Positions 9,294 to 17,224 of a stretch of 64,000 nt of DNA are shown here, one piece after another. The first letter of the stretch is position 1; every line of letters begins with the position of its first letter. The DNA is taken from contig NZ_FCNW02000002.1 in assembly GCF_001544475.1 (NCBI RefSeq), positions 310,001 through 374,000 on the forward strand, given 5' to 3'. The position numbers were made by a program, and so were the translations under genes. Source of the stretch: Caballeronia humi. GTDB lineage: Bacteria; Pseudomonadota; Gammaproteobacteria; Burkholderiales; Burkholderiaceae. A model generated the notes under the pieces. That model saw nothing but the letters and a program-made list of their open reading frames with translations. It made no database searches and was not told the DNA's origin.

Positions 9294-10697
9294 TCAGTCT
9301 TCGAGCAGCGCATCGGCGGGCGCGATGTCGCGCTGATGCCGCGTCGCGAGGAAGTACACATAGCCGAGCGCGAGGAACGCGGCGAACACGAACGCGACGA
9401 GCAAGTTGAAGTAAATCATCGTCCCGAGGCGCACGACGGCCGCGCCCAGCGCGAACGCCGGAAATATCGGAAACAGCGGCGCCTTGAACGGCCGCTCCAT
9501 GTTGGGCTGCGTTTTGCGCAGCTTGAAGAGCGACATCATGCTGATGATGTACATGACGATCGCGCCGAACACCGACATCGTCACGATGTTCGCCGTGAGC
9601 GTCTGGCCGCCGAACTGGATCAGGTTGTCGCTGTAGATCGCCGCGATGCCGACCACGCCGCCCGCGATGATCGCGCGATGCGGCGTCTTGAAGCGCGGAT
9701 GCACCTTGGCGAGGAACTCCGGCAGATAGCCCGCGCGGGCCAGCGCGAAAATCTGCCGCGAGTAGCCGAGGATGATGCCGTGAAACGACGCGACGAGCCC
9801 GAACAGCCCGAGCCACACGAGCATGTGCAGCCAGCCGCTGTTATCGCCGACGATGAACTTCATCGCTTGCGGCAGCGGGTCGTTGATGTTCGCGAGCTTG
9901 GTCCAGTCGCCGGCCGCGCCCGCGAACACCATCACGCCGATCGCGAGCAGCACGAGCGTGATGATGCCCGCGACGTAAGCGATCGGAATCGAGCGCTTCG
10001 GGTTCTTCGCTTCCTCGGCCGCCATCGCGACGCCTTCGATCGCGAGAAAGAACCAGATCGCGAACGGAATGGCCGCGAACATGCCGGTGAACGAGCCGAC
10101 CGAGAAGGTGTCGGAGCCGGACCAGCCGCCCTTGACGAAATTCGCCCACTGAAACCCCGGCGCCACGACGCCCATGAACACGAGCAGTTCGAAAATCGCG
10201 AGCAGCGTGACGACGAGTTCGAAGGTCGCCGCGATCTGCACGCCGACGATATTGAGCGCCATGAACACGAGATACGCGCCCATCGCGGCGTGCTTCGGAT
10301 CGAGGCCGGGGAATTGCACGTGCAGATAGGCACCGATCGCGAGCGAGATCGCCGGCGGCGCGAACACGAATTCAACGAGCGTCGCCGCGCCCGCGATATA
10401 GCCGCCGACCGGCCCGAAGGCCTGCCGCGCGTAGGCGAACGGGCCGCCGGCGTGGGGAATCGAGGTCGTGAGTTCGGTGAAGCTGAAGATGAACGTCGTA
10501 TACATCGCCGCGATGAAAAGCGCGGTCACGACGAAGCCGAGTGTGCCCGCGCCCGCCCAGCCGTAGCTCCAGCCAAAGTATTCGCCGGAGATCACGAGGC
10601 CGACGGCGATGCCCCAAAGCTGCCAGGTGCCGAGCGTTTGCCTCAATTCGTGATGGCTGACGACGCCCGCATGCTGATTCGTCGATTGCGTGCTCAT
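9294..10697 (-). CDS. eat: Ethanolamine permease
   Basis: Inner-membrane importer of the APC superfamily, 467 residues with about 12 hydrophobic segments, bringing in ethanolamine for the downstream eutBC enzyme. Typical features are LGTWQLWGIAVGLVISGEYFGWSYGW near the N-terminus, IPHAGGPFAYARQAFGPVGGY in helix 3 and FFLAIEGVAMAAEEAKNPKRSIP in the middle. ATG at 10697 is preferred to an upstream ATG at 10766 because GGGAG sits about 8 bases before it and the protein then starts MSTQSTNQHAG. First gene of the four-gene operon. Confidence 0.93.
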   Translation of the reverse strand: MSTQSTNQHAGVVSHHELRQTLGTWQLWGIAVGLVISGEYFGWSYGWAGAGTLGFVVTALFIAAMYTTFIFSFTELTTSIPHAGGPFAYARQAFGPVGGYIAGAATLVEFVFAPPAISLAIGAYLHVQFPGLDPKHAAMGAYLVFMALNIVGVQIAATFELVVTLLAIFELLVFMGVVAPGFQWANFVKGGWSGSDTFSVGSFTGMFAAIPFAIWFFLAIEGVAMAAEEAKNPKRSIPIAYVAGIITLVLLAIGVMVFAGAAGDWTKLANINDPLPQAMKFIVGDNSGWLHMLVWLGLFGLVASFHGIILGYSRQIFALARAGYLPEFLAKVHPRFKTPHRAIIAGGVVGIAAIYSDNLIQFGGQTLTANIVTMSVFGAIVMYIISMMSLFKLRKTQPNMERPFKAPLFPIFPAFALGAAVVRLGTMIYFNLLVAFVFAAFLALGYVYFLATRHQRDIAPADALLED

Positions 10698-10784
10698 GGG
10701 AAGGCTCCCGCGAAAGGTGAGTGGAGTGCGCCGCTGGCGACGCGGAAGTCCACTGTAGTGAGCCAAAAACGCGGGGCGTTATCG

Positions 10785-10801
10785 AAAATCGGCACGATTT
10801 T
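10785..10801. promoter_or_regulatory. Candidate operator in the eat / mnmH divergent gap
   Basis: AAAATCG (10785-10791) and CGATTTT (10795-10801) form a perfect 7-base inverted repeat with a 3-base spacer, 88 bases upstream of the eat start. It could bind a regulator of either divergent gene. There is no T-run, so it is not a terminator. Confidence 0.35.
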
Positions 10802-10914
10802 GAGGGATTTTCGTCGGCGATCTGTAATGTTTGGCGACGGCACAGGGCGGTCGGCCAAACGATCGCATGCGATAATTCGGGTCCCGATCCATTTGCTGTC
10901 GACGCGCCGCCACC

Positions 10915-11982
10915 TTGAAAAACCTGCTCGCAGACCTGAGCCGCATCCACGATTTCGACGAGATCGTCGATGTCCGCACGCCGCTCGAATTTGCCGAGGA
11001 TCACATTCCCGGCGCGCTCAACGCGCCTGTTCTCTCGAACGAGGAGCGCGTGATCATCGGCACGATGTACAAGCAGGTGTCGCCGTTCGAAGCGACGCGC
11101 GTCGGCGCGGCGATGGTCGCGCGCAACATCGCCCATCATCTCGACACGACCTTCGCCGATCGTCCGCGGAACTGGAAGCCGCTCATCTATTGCTGGCGCG
11201 GCGGCAAGCGTTCCGGCTCGATGACGACGTGGTTCAACCTGATCGGCTGGCAGGCGCGTCAGCTCGATGGCGGCTACAAGACCTATCGGCGCGCGACGCT
11301 CGAATTGCTCGATACGCTACCCCGACGTTTTCGCTATGTCGCGCTCGTCGGGCACACCGGCAGCGGCAAGACGCGGCTGTTGCAGGCATTGCGCGCGGCG
11401 GGCGCGCAGGTGCTCGATCTCGAAGCGCTCGCCGCGCATCGCGGGTCGCTGCTCGGCGCTTTGCCGGGCGAGCCGCAGCCGTCGCAGAAGGGTTTCGATT
11501 CCGCACTGGCCGTGGCGTTGCGCAGCTTCGACGTGACGCGGCCCGTATTCGTCGAGGCGGAGAGCCGGCGCATCGGCGCGATCACGCTGCCCGAGTCGCT
11601 ATTGACCACGTTTCATCAAGCCGCGTGCGTCGAAGTTGAAGCGAGCCACGACGACCGCATCGCGTTTCTGCTGCAGGACTATGGCCATCTGTTCGATGAA
11701 CCCGCGTTCTTCAAGGAACAGTTGTCGAAGCTGATCGGGCTGCATAGCCGCGAGCGCGTGACGCGCTGGCATCGGCTGATCGACGAAGGCGGGCGCGCTG
11801 AACTGTTCGCAGAATTGATCGATTTGCACTACGATCCCGCTTATGCGCGCAGCAGCGGGGCGCACTTCAGCGAACTCGCCCGCGCGACGCACATGCTGTT
11901 TCGTCCGAACGATGCCGACAGCGTCGAGCAAGCGCGCTCGCTCCTCGCGCAAATCAGTGAAACGGTCGGTGCGATCGGCTGA
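10915..11982 (+). CDS. mnmH: tRNA 2-selenouridine synthase
   Basis: Converts 2-thiouridine at the wobble position of certain tRNAs to 2-selenouridine through a geranylated intermediate, using selenophosphate (also called SelU/YbbB). The N-terminal ~130 residues are a rhodanese domain with the active-site loop CWRGGKRSGS (Cys93); the C-terminal half has a P-loop GHTGSGKT (146-153). The start is TTG at 10915, giving MKNLLADLSR and the family-typical IVDVRTPLEFAEDHIPGA just after it; no ATG fits. At 355 residues the length matches. No selA/selD genes are in the window. Confidence 0.93.
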   Translation: MKNLLADLSRIHDFDEIVDVRTPLEFAEDHIPGALNAPVLSNEERVIIGTMYKQVSPFEATRVGAAMVARNIAHHLDTTFADRPRNWKPLIYCWRGGKRSGSMTTWFNLIGWQARQLDGGYKTYRRATLELLDTLPRRFRYVALVGHTGSGKTRLLQALRAAGAQVLDLEALAAHRGSLLGALPGEPQPSQKGFDSALAVALRSFDVTRPVFVEAESRRIGAITLPESLLTTFHQAACVEVEASHDDRIAFLLQDYGHLFDEPAFFKEQLSKLIGLHSRERVTRWHRLIDEGGRAELFAELIDLHYDPAYARSSGAHFSELARATHMLFRPNDADSVEQARSLLAQISETVGAIG

Positions 11983-12010
11983 CTTTCCGCAATATCACCA
12001 CAAGAAAACC

Positions 12011-13063
12011 ATGAGCACCATTCGACAACCGCGTTTCGCACTGGGTATCGTCACGTTCGTGCTGATCGCCGTGATCGGCCTCTTCTACGTGAAGTGGTTT
12101 CCGTACTACAACCGCGCATTCGTCGCGGCGAGCCAGCATTCGATCGGCAAGTCGATCCTGATGGGCACCGCCGCCAGCGCGCCGGCGCCGTCGTGGCAGG
12201 CCGCGCTCGACTACGCGCTCGCGTACGGCAAGGCGATCTGGCAGGCGATGGTGCTCGGCCTCCTGCTCGGCTCGGCCGTGCAGGCGCTCATTCCGCCGCA
12301 GTGGGTGGCGCGCGCGCTCGGGCGCAGCGATTTCGGCAGTGTCGTGAACGGCGGGCTGATGTCGCTGCCGGGGATGATGTGTACGTGCTGCGCGGCGCCG
12401 GTCGTCGCGGGGTTGCGCGCGCGGCAGGCGGCTCCGGGCGCGGCGATCGCATTCTGGCTGGGGAATACGGTTTTGAATCCGGCCGCGCTGGTTTTCATGG
12501 GCTTCGTGCTCGGCTGGCAGTGGATGGGTCTGCGGCTCGCGCTCGGTGTGCTGATGGTGTTCGGGCTAGGCTATGCCGCGAACCGGATGGTGACGCCGAA
12601 GGAAGCGGAGGCATCGCGCGATGCGCTGCGGCAGATGATCGATGAAGACGCGCCGGGGAGTGCGTTTTCGCGCTGGCTCAAAATTTTGGGCCGAATGACG
12701 TTGCGGCTCGTGCCGGAGTACATCGTGCTCGTGCTGTTGCTCGGCGCAGCGCGCGCCTGGCTGTTTCCGCATATCGGGCCGGATGTCGATAACAGCCTGT
12801 TGTGGATCGTCGCGTTTGCGGTGGCGGGGATGCTTTTTGTTATTCCGACGGCGGGCGAAGTGCCGATCATTCAGGCGATGCTTTCGCTCGGAATGGCGGC
12901 CGGTCCCGCCGGGGCGCTTCTGATGACTTTGCCGCCGATTAGCGTGCCTTCCCTGGCTATGCTGGGGAAATCGTTTCCGCGACGGGTGCTGGCGTTTGTC
13001 TCGGTGTCTGTCGTGGGGTTCGGAATCGTAGCCGGACTGCTGGCCGTCGCGTTGGGATTCTAG
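12011..13063 (+). CDS. YraQ/ArsP-like permease (PF03773)
   Basis: Polytopic membrane protein of 350 residues with about nine hydrophobic segments, from the DUF318/YraQ permease family (COG0701) that includes the organoarsenical exporter ArsP. The conserved loop reads LPGMMCTCCAAPV (cysteines at 124, 126, 127), where thiols in related proteins contact metal or metalloid substrates; it is repeated in looser form as VIPTAGEVPII in the second half, as expected from internal duplication. ATG at 12011 follows mnmH by 28 bases and probably belongs to the same transcript. Substrate unknown. Confidence 0.8.
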   Translation: MSTIRQPRFALGIVTFVLIAVIGLFYVKWFPYYNRAFVAASQHSIGKSILMGTAASAPAPSWQAALDYALAYGKAIWQAMVLGLLLGSAVQALIPPQWVARALGRSDFGSVVNGGLMSLPGMMCTCCAAPVVAGLRARQAAPGAAIAFWLGNTVLNPAALVFMGFVLGWQWMGLRLALGVLMVFGLGYAANRMVTPKEAEASRDALRQMIDEDAPGSAFSRWLKILGRMTLRLVPEYIVLVLLLGAARAWLFPHIGPDVDNSLLWIVAFAVAGMLFVIPTAGEVPIIQAMLSLGMAAGPAGALLMTLPPISVPSLAMLGKSFPRRVLAFVSVSVVGFGIVAGLLAVALGF

Positions 13064-13171
13064 GCAGGTATGCTGGGTTCTTTGCGGTCTGTCAGCGGTG
13101 CCCTCGTTCGGGGCGACCCTGCCGACAGCAAAGTGAACAACTTGAGCACGGCAAACGGCTGACAAACCGCG

Positions 13172-13306
13172 CTAGGTACCCGCTCGAATGAGCAACTTGA
13201 ATGGCAGGGCCAGCAGCATCGCCCCGCCGACTCCGGCGACCCAAAGCGCCACGAACCAGAACACCTGCGCGAAGCGTCCTCGCTTAATGATAGTGATGTT
13301 CGCCAT
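13172..13306 (-). CDS. DUF2474 small membrane protein of the bd-type oxidase operon
   Basis: A 44-residue single-span membrane protein, MANITIIKRGRFAQ followed by a hydrophobic helix FWFVALWVAGVGGAMLLALPF. It fits DUF2474, the small protein encoded right after cioB/cydB in many Burkholderia and Pseudomonas genomes and analogous in position to CydX. Its ATG lies inside the 3' end of cydB (23-base overlap), so translation is likely coupled. By analogy it may stabilise the oxidase, which is not proven by the sequence. Confidence 0.8.
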   Translation of the reverse strand: MANITIIKRGRFAQVFWFVALWVAGVGGAMLLALPFKLLIRAGT

Positions 13307-14285
13307 GCCGCACCTTCCCTCTGAAGACCCAATATCCCAGCGTGGTGTAAGTCACGATCACAGGCAAAATCACCGCCGCTCCGACGATCGTGAACAACTG
13401 GCTCGATCGCGGCGCCGCTGCATCCCACAGCGAAACGCCGGGCAGAATCTCATGCGGTGAAATGCTCGCCACGAGCCCGACGAACCCCAGCAGCACGAAA
13501 CCGAGCGCCATCACGAAAGGCCGCGTCTCGTGCTTCGACCGGATCGAGCGCCGCATGATCCATGCGCAGGCGACGACCAAAACCGGCACCGGCAACAGCC
13601 GATAAAACAGCGGCGAATCGAACCAGCGCATCGCAATGCCCTGATCCTGAAACGGCGTCCAGACGCTGACGACGGCGATCGTCGCGAGTTGCAGCACGGT
13701 GAGTGGCCACACGATCCGGTAAAAGCGCCGCTGCAGATCGCCCTCGGTTTTTGCGATCAGCCAGCAGCACCCGAGCAGCGCATAAGTCACGACGAGCGCG
13801 CCGCCCGTGAAGATGCTGAACGGCGTGAACCATCCGAAGGCATCGCCGGAAAAGCGGCCGTCGGTCGTCTGGATGCCGTCGAGGAACGCGCCCAATGCCA
13901 CGCCCTGAAAGAACGTCGCCCCCGCCGATCCGCCGATGAACGCAAGGTCCCAAAGATGTTTCGTGCGCGACGCCTTCGCACGAATCTCGAACGACACGCC
14001 GCGAAAGATCAGGCACACGAGCATCAGCACGAGCGGCAGATAAAGCGCCGAAAGTACCGTCGAATACAGCATCGGGAACGCAGCGAACAACCCTGCGCCG
14101 CCGAGCACGAGCCACGTCTCGTTGCCGTCCCAGACGGGCGCGACGGTGTTCATCATGACGTCGCGATCGTGTTCGTCGGGGAAGAGCGGGAACAGGATGC
14201 CGATGCCGAGATCGAAGCCGTCCAGCACGACATACAACAGCACGCCCAACGCGATGATCGCGGCCCAGGCCAGGGTGAGATCCAT
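13284..14285 (-). CDS. cydB: Cytochrome bd-type (cyanide-insensitive) quinol oxidase subunit II
   Basis: Subunit II of the two-subunit quinol:oxygen oxidoreductase of the inner membrane. 333 residues, about eight membrane helices; the opening LAWAAIIALGVLLYVVLDGFDLGIG and the MNTVAPVWDGNETWLVLGGAGLFAAFP stretch are diagnostic. It lies 3 bases after the cydA stop and overlaps the DUF2474 gene. With its short-Q-loop partner it belongs to the CioB group. The transporter genes cydC and cydD are not present nearby. Confidence 0.95.
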   Translation of the reverse strand: MDLTLAWAAIIALGVLLYVVLDGFDLGIGILFPLFPDEHDRDVMMNTVAPVWDGNETWLVLGGAGLFAAFPMLYSTVLSALYLPLVLMLVCLIFRGVSFEIRAKASRTKHLWDLAFIGGSAGATFFQGVALGAFLDGIQTTDGRFSGDAFGWFTPFSIFTGGALVVTYALLGCCWLIAKTEGDLQRRFYRIVWPLTVLQLATIAVVSVWTPFQDQGIAMRWFDSPLFYRLLPVPVLVVACAWIMRRSIRSKHETRPFVMALGFVLLGFVGLVASISPHEILPGVSLWDAAAPRSSQLFTIVGAAVILPVIVTYTTLGYWVFRGKVRHGEHHYH

Positions 14286-14288
14286 GAA

Positions 14289-15683
14289 TTACGCTCCTTC
14301 GATCGATTGAGTGACAGCGCTCAACGGGCGCCGCGCGGTGTGATTGGCGTCGTCCGCGGAGCCGGGCAGCGCCGGGCCGTGCTTCAGCAGCTTGAGCAGG
14401 TAGTAGATGCCGGTGCCGAACACGAGCGTGTAGACGATCACGAACACGAAAAGCGACACGCCGACCTGCTGCGCGGTTACGGGGGACACGGCATCGGCGG
14501 TACGCATCACGCCGTACACGACCCACGGCTGGCGGCCGACCTCCGTCGTCACCCAACCGGCAAGCAGCGTGATGAAGCCGCTCGGACCCATCGCGAGGGC
14601 GAAGCGCTGGAACCAGCGCGAGTCGTAGAGGCGGCCTTTGCGGCGCAGGAACCACGCCGCCACCGACAGCACGATCATCAGCACGCCCAGCCCCGCCATG
14701 ATGCGAAAACTCCAGAAGACGATCGTCGAGTTCGGCCGATCCTCCTTCGGAAACGACTTCAGTCCGCGAATCTCGCCGTCCCAGCTATGCGTGAGGATCA
14801 GGCTGCCGAGATGCGGGACGGACACTGCGTACTTCGTCGTCTCCGCCTCCATGTCGGGGAGGCCGAACAGGTTGAGCGCCGTGCCGCCTTTCTCGGTTTC
14901 CCACAGACCCTCGATCGCGGCGATCTTCGCGGGCTGATGTTCACGCGTGTTGATGCCGTGCGCATCGCCGACGATCGCCTGCACCGGCGTGAGCACGAGC
15001 AGGAGCCAGAGCGCCATCGAGAACATCTTTTTGATCGCGGGGTCGCGGCGGCCCTTCAGCAGATGCCACGCGCCGGTCGCGGCCACGACTAGGCCCGCGA
15101 CGATGAACGCCGCGATCGCCATGTGCGCGAGCCGGTAAGGAAACGACGGGTTGAAGATGATCGCGAACCAGTCGACGGGCACGACATGATCGCCTTCGAT
15201 GCGAAAGCCCTGCGGCGTCTGCATCCAGCTATTGGACGCGAGGATCCAGAACGTCGAGATCAGCGTGCCGATCGCGACCATCAACGTCGCGCCGAAGTGC
15301 GCCTTCCTGCCGACCTTGTTCCAGCCGAAGAGCATGATGCCGAGGAAGCCCGCTTCGAGGAAGAACGCGGTCATCACTTCATACGTGAGGAGCGGCCCCG
15401 TGATCGGCCCGGCGAAACTGGAGAAGCCGCTCCAGTTGGTACCGAATTCGTAGCTCATGACCACACCCGACACAACGCCCATGCCGAACGCGACCGCGAA
15501 AACCTTCGACCAGAAAAGACACAGTTCCTTGTAGACGGGCTTGCCGGTTCTGAGCCAGGCGCCTTCGAGCACGGCGATGAAACTCGCGAGTCCGATGCTC
15601 AGTGCCGGAAAAATGATGTGGAATGAAACGGTAAAGGCGAATTGGATTCGCGCGAGATCCAGCGCTTCCGGAGTCGAATGCAT
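14289..15683 (-). CDS. cydA: Cytochrome bd-type (cyanide-insensitive) quinol oxidase subunit I
   Basis: Catalytic subunit I carrying the b and d haems, 464 residues. It begins DLARIQFAFTVSFHIIFPALSIG with the haem-ligand His early in helix 1, then MGVVSGVVMSYEFGTNW and GWVTTEVGRQPWVVYGVMRTADAVS. The Q loop is short compared with the E. coli protein (about 520 residues), which marks the CioA type: high-rate, cyanide-tolerant respiration. First gene of a three-gene operon; a long gap with an inverted repeat lies upstream. Confidence 0.95.
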   Translation of the reverse strand: MHSTPEALDLARIQFAFTVSFHIIFPALSIGLASFIAVLEGAWLRTGKPVYKELCLFWSKVFAVAFGMGVVSGVVMSYEFGTNWSGFSSFAGPITGPLLTYEVMTAFFLEAGFLGIMLFGWNKVGRKAHFGATLMVAIGTLISTFWILASNSWMQTPQGFRIEGDHVVPVDWFAIIFNPSFPYRLAHMAIAAFIVAGLVVAATGAWHLLKGRRDPAIKKMFSMALWLLLVLTPVQAIVGDAHGINTREHQPAKIAAIEGLWETEKGGTALNLFGLPDMEAETTKYAVSVPHLGSLILTHSWDGEIRGLKSFPKEDRPNSTIVFWSFRIMAGLGVLMIVLSVAAWFLRRKGRLYDSRWFQRFALAMGPSGFITLLAGWVTTEVGRQPWVVYGVMRTADAVSPVTAQQVGVSLFVFVIVYTLVFGTGIYYLLKLLKHGPALPGSADDANHTARRPLSAVTQSIEGA

Positions 15684-16169
15684 GATGGTCTGGGCGCGTC
15701 GCGCTGTACGCTGCGGCGCTGTGGGCTAAAGGGTTGCGGGTTTGTGACGAACGAAGCTTAGCGAGCTTCCAGGGCGCGTGTTGCGTCGCGTCATGATTTG
15801 CGCATTGCGCGCAAATGCCGCAGTTTCAAGGACCTGGCGCGCATAACGAACTGAATCGATTGAATTTTCGGAATGCGCGCGTGATCTCGCCAACGCGCCG
15901 CAAGCGCGATTTCCGCGACAATCGACCGCACTGCGTCACGGCCTGCGCCCGCGTGTCGCAGGCGGGTTTATAGCGCTTATAAAAGCGATTCGATTTATTC
16001 GCACTGTTCGAAATAGAACTCCAGGTGCGCGAAATGCTTGCCGCATAATTCAAGGACGGCAACTGTGCAATGTCGTCACGGCGGCGCACGTGTCCAGCGA
16101 CCGCGCCGGTAACATGGCGGGTTTTTTGCCGCGCTCACGCGCCACGCCCTCAATACAAGGAGAACAACC
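15684..16169. other. Intergenic region upstream of cydA and the zinc peptidase gene
   Basis: A 486-base divergent gap, more AT-rich around 15960-16040 than its surroundings. Apart from the inverted repeat at 15796-15816, I see no convincing gene. The only open frame (15826-16089, minus) has no ribosome site and a composition unlike a real protein. It probably holds the promoters of both divergent units. Confidence 0.5.
15796..15816. promoter_or_regulatory. Inverted repeat, candidate operator of the cydAB operon
   Basis: ATTTGCGC (15796-15803) and GCGCAAAT (15809-15816) form a perfect 8-base inverted repeat with a 5-base spacer, about 113 bases upstream of cydA. It does not match the FNR/ANR box TTGAT-N4-ATCAA. 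There is no T-run, so a protein-binding site is likelier than a terminator. Confidence 0.4.
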
Positions 16170-17042
16170 ATGCGCCTCGATGACGAAGCGGAAAGCAGAA
16201 ATGTCGAAGACCGCCGGGGCGGCGGGGGATTCCGCATGGGCGGCGGCAGCATCGGGATCGGGACGATCGTCGTGGCGCTCGCGGCGTCGTATTTCTTCGG
16301 CATCAATCCGATGGTGATCATCAACGGCGCGCAGCAGATGCAGACGCAGGCGCCGCAACAGCAAGCGGCGCCGTCGAACCAGCCGCCCGCTAACGATGCC
16401 GGCGCGGTCTTCGTGCGCCGCGTGCTCGGCAATACCGAGCGCACGTGGCAGGAAATCTTCCGCACGCAATTCAATCAGGACTATCCGGCGCCGAAACTCG
16501 TGCTTTTCAGCGGCGGCACGCAGACCGGCTGCGGCATGGGCGACGCGGCGATGGGCCCGTTCTACTGTCCCGCCGACCGCAAGGTCTATATCGACTTGTC
16601 GTTCTATCGCGAATTGCGCGATCGCTTCGGCGCGAGCGGTGACTTCGCGCAGGCCTACGTGATCGCTCATGAAGTGGGGCACCACGTGCAGAACGTGCTC
16701 GGGATTTCGTCGAAGGTCGATGCCGCGCGTTCGCGCATGTCGCGCGAGCGGGCGAACGAGTTGTCGGTGCGGGTCGAATTGCAGGCCGACTGCTACGCCG
16801 GCGTCTGGGCCGCGACCGCGCAGCGCGACAACGCGAAGCTGATCGAGCCAGGCGATTTCGCGGAAGGCCTGAACGCGGCCGGCGCGATCGGTGACGACCG
16901 CCTGCAGAAGCAGACGCAAGGACGCGTCGTGCCGGAAGCGTTCACGCACGGCACGAGCGCGCAGCGTCAACGCTGGCTCCAGCGCGGCTTGCAATCCGGC
17001 GACATTCGACAATGCGACACGTTCGGGGCATCGACGCTTTGA
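16170..17042 (+). CDS. Neutral zinc metallopeptidase, YpfJ family (PF04228)
   Basis: Membrane-anchored putative zinc peptidase, 290 residues. A Gly-rich start, one membrane span (about residues 27-52) and a Gln/Pro-rich linker (55-75) lead to the catalytic domain, which has the zinc motif HEVGH (167-171) and the downstream VELQADCYAGVW glutamate region. The opening MRLDDEAESRNVEDRRG is the usual start of the family. A good ribosome site (aaggag) precedes the ATG. Substrate unknown. Confidence 0.9.
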   Translation: MRLDDEAESRNVEDRRGGGGFRMGGGSIGIGTIVVALAASYFFGINPMVIINGAQQMQTQAPQQQAAPSNQPPANDAGAVFVRRVLGNTERTWQEIFRTQFNQDYPAPKLVLFSGGTQTGCGMGDAAMGPFYCPADRKVYIDLSFYRELRDRFGASGDFAQAYVIAHEVGHHVQNVLGISSKVDAARSRMSRERANELSVRVELQADCYAGVWAATAQRDNAKLIEPGDFAEGLNAAGAIGDDRLQKQTQGRVVPEAFTHGTSAQRQRWLQRGLQSGDIRQCDTFGASTL

Positions 17043-17052
17043 TGTTCTTCAT

Positions 17053-17077
17053 GGCCGCCGCGCGCGGCCTTCGCTTT
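17053..17077 (+). terminator. Possible terminator after the zinc peptidase gene
   Basis: GGCCGC (17053-17058) pairs with GCGGCC (17064-17069) around CGCGC, followed by the interrupted T-rich TTCGCTTT. The stem is strong but the T-tract is poor. Confidence 0.4.
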
Positions 17078-17224
17078 ATCTGCCGCACCCCGCAAACGTT
17101 ATGCGCATAAAGCCTGCGCGGGGCGGCCCGCAACACCGCCGTTCATAAGCAAAGCAGAAATGCTCGGTTCCGCGCCGCGCGATGCGTCGCTACGCTAGCG
17201 ATTCGTCCGCTCGAAGGCCCCGAC

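Noticed and set aside
8154-11639. A 1,161-codon open frame on the plus strand across the ethanolamine genes
   Set aside because: It lies antisense to eutB and eat and then crosses mnmH in another frame. The product is Arg/Asp/His-rich and has no recognisable domain, typical of shadow frames in high-GC DNA.
13530-15092. 520-codon plus-strand frame opposite cydB and cydA
   Set aside because: Antisense to two clearly recognisable membrane proteins; composition Arg/His/Asp-rich without domains.
15826-16089. 87-codon minus-strand frame in the cydA upstream gap
   Set aside because: No ribosome site, no hydrophobic or domain pattern, and it covers likely promoter DNA.
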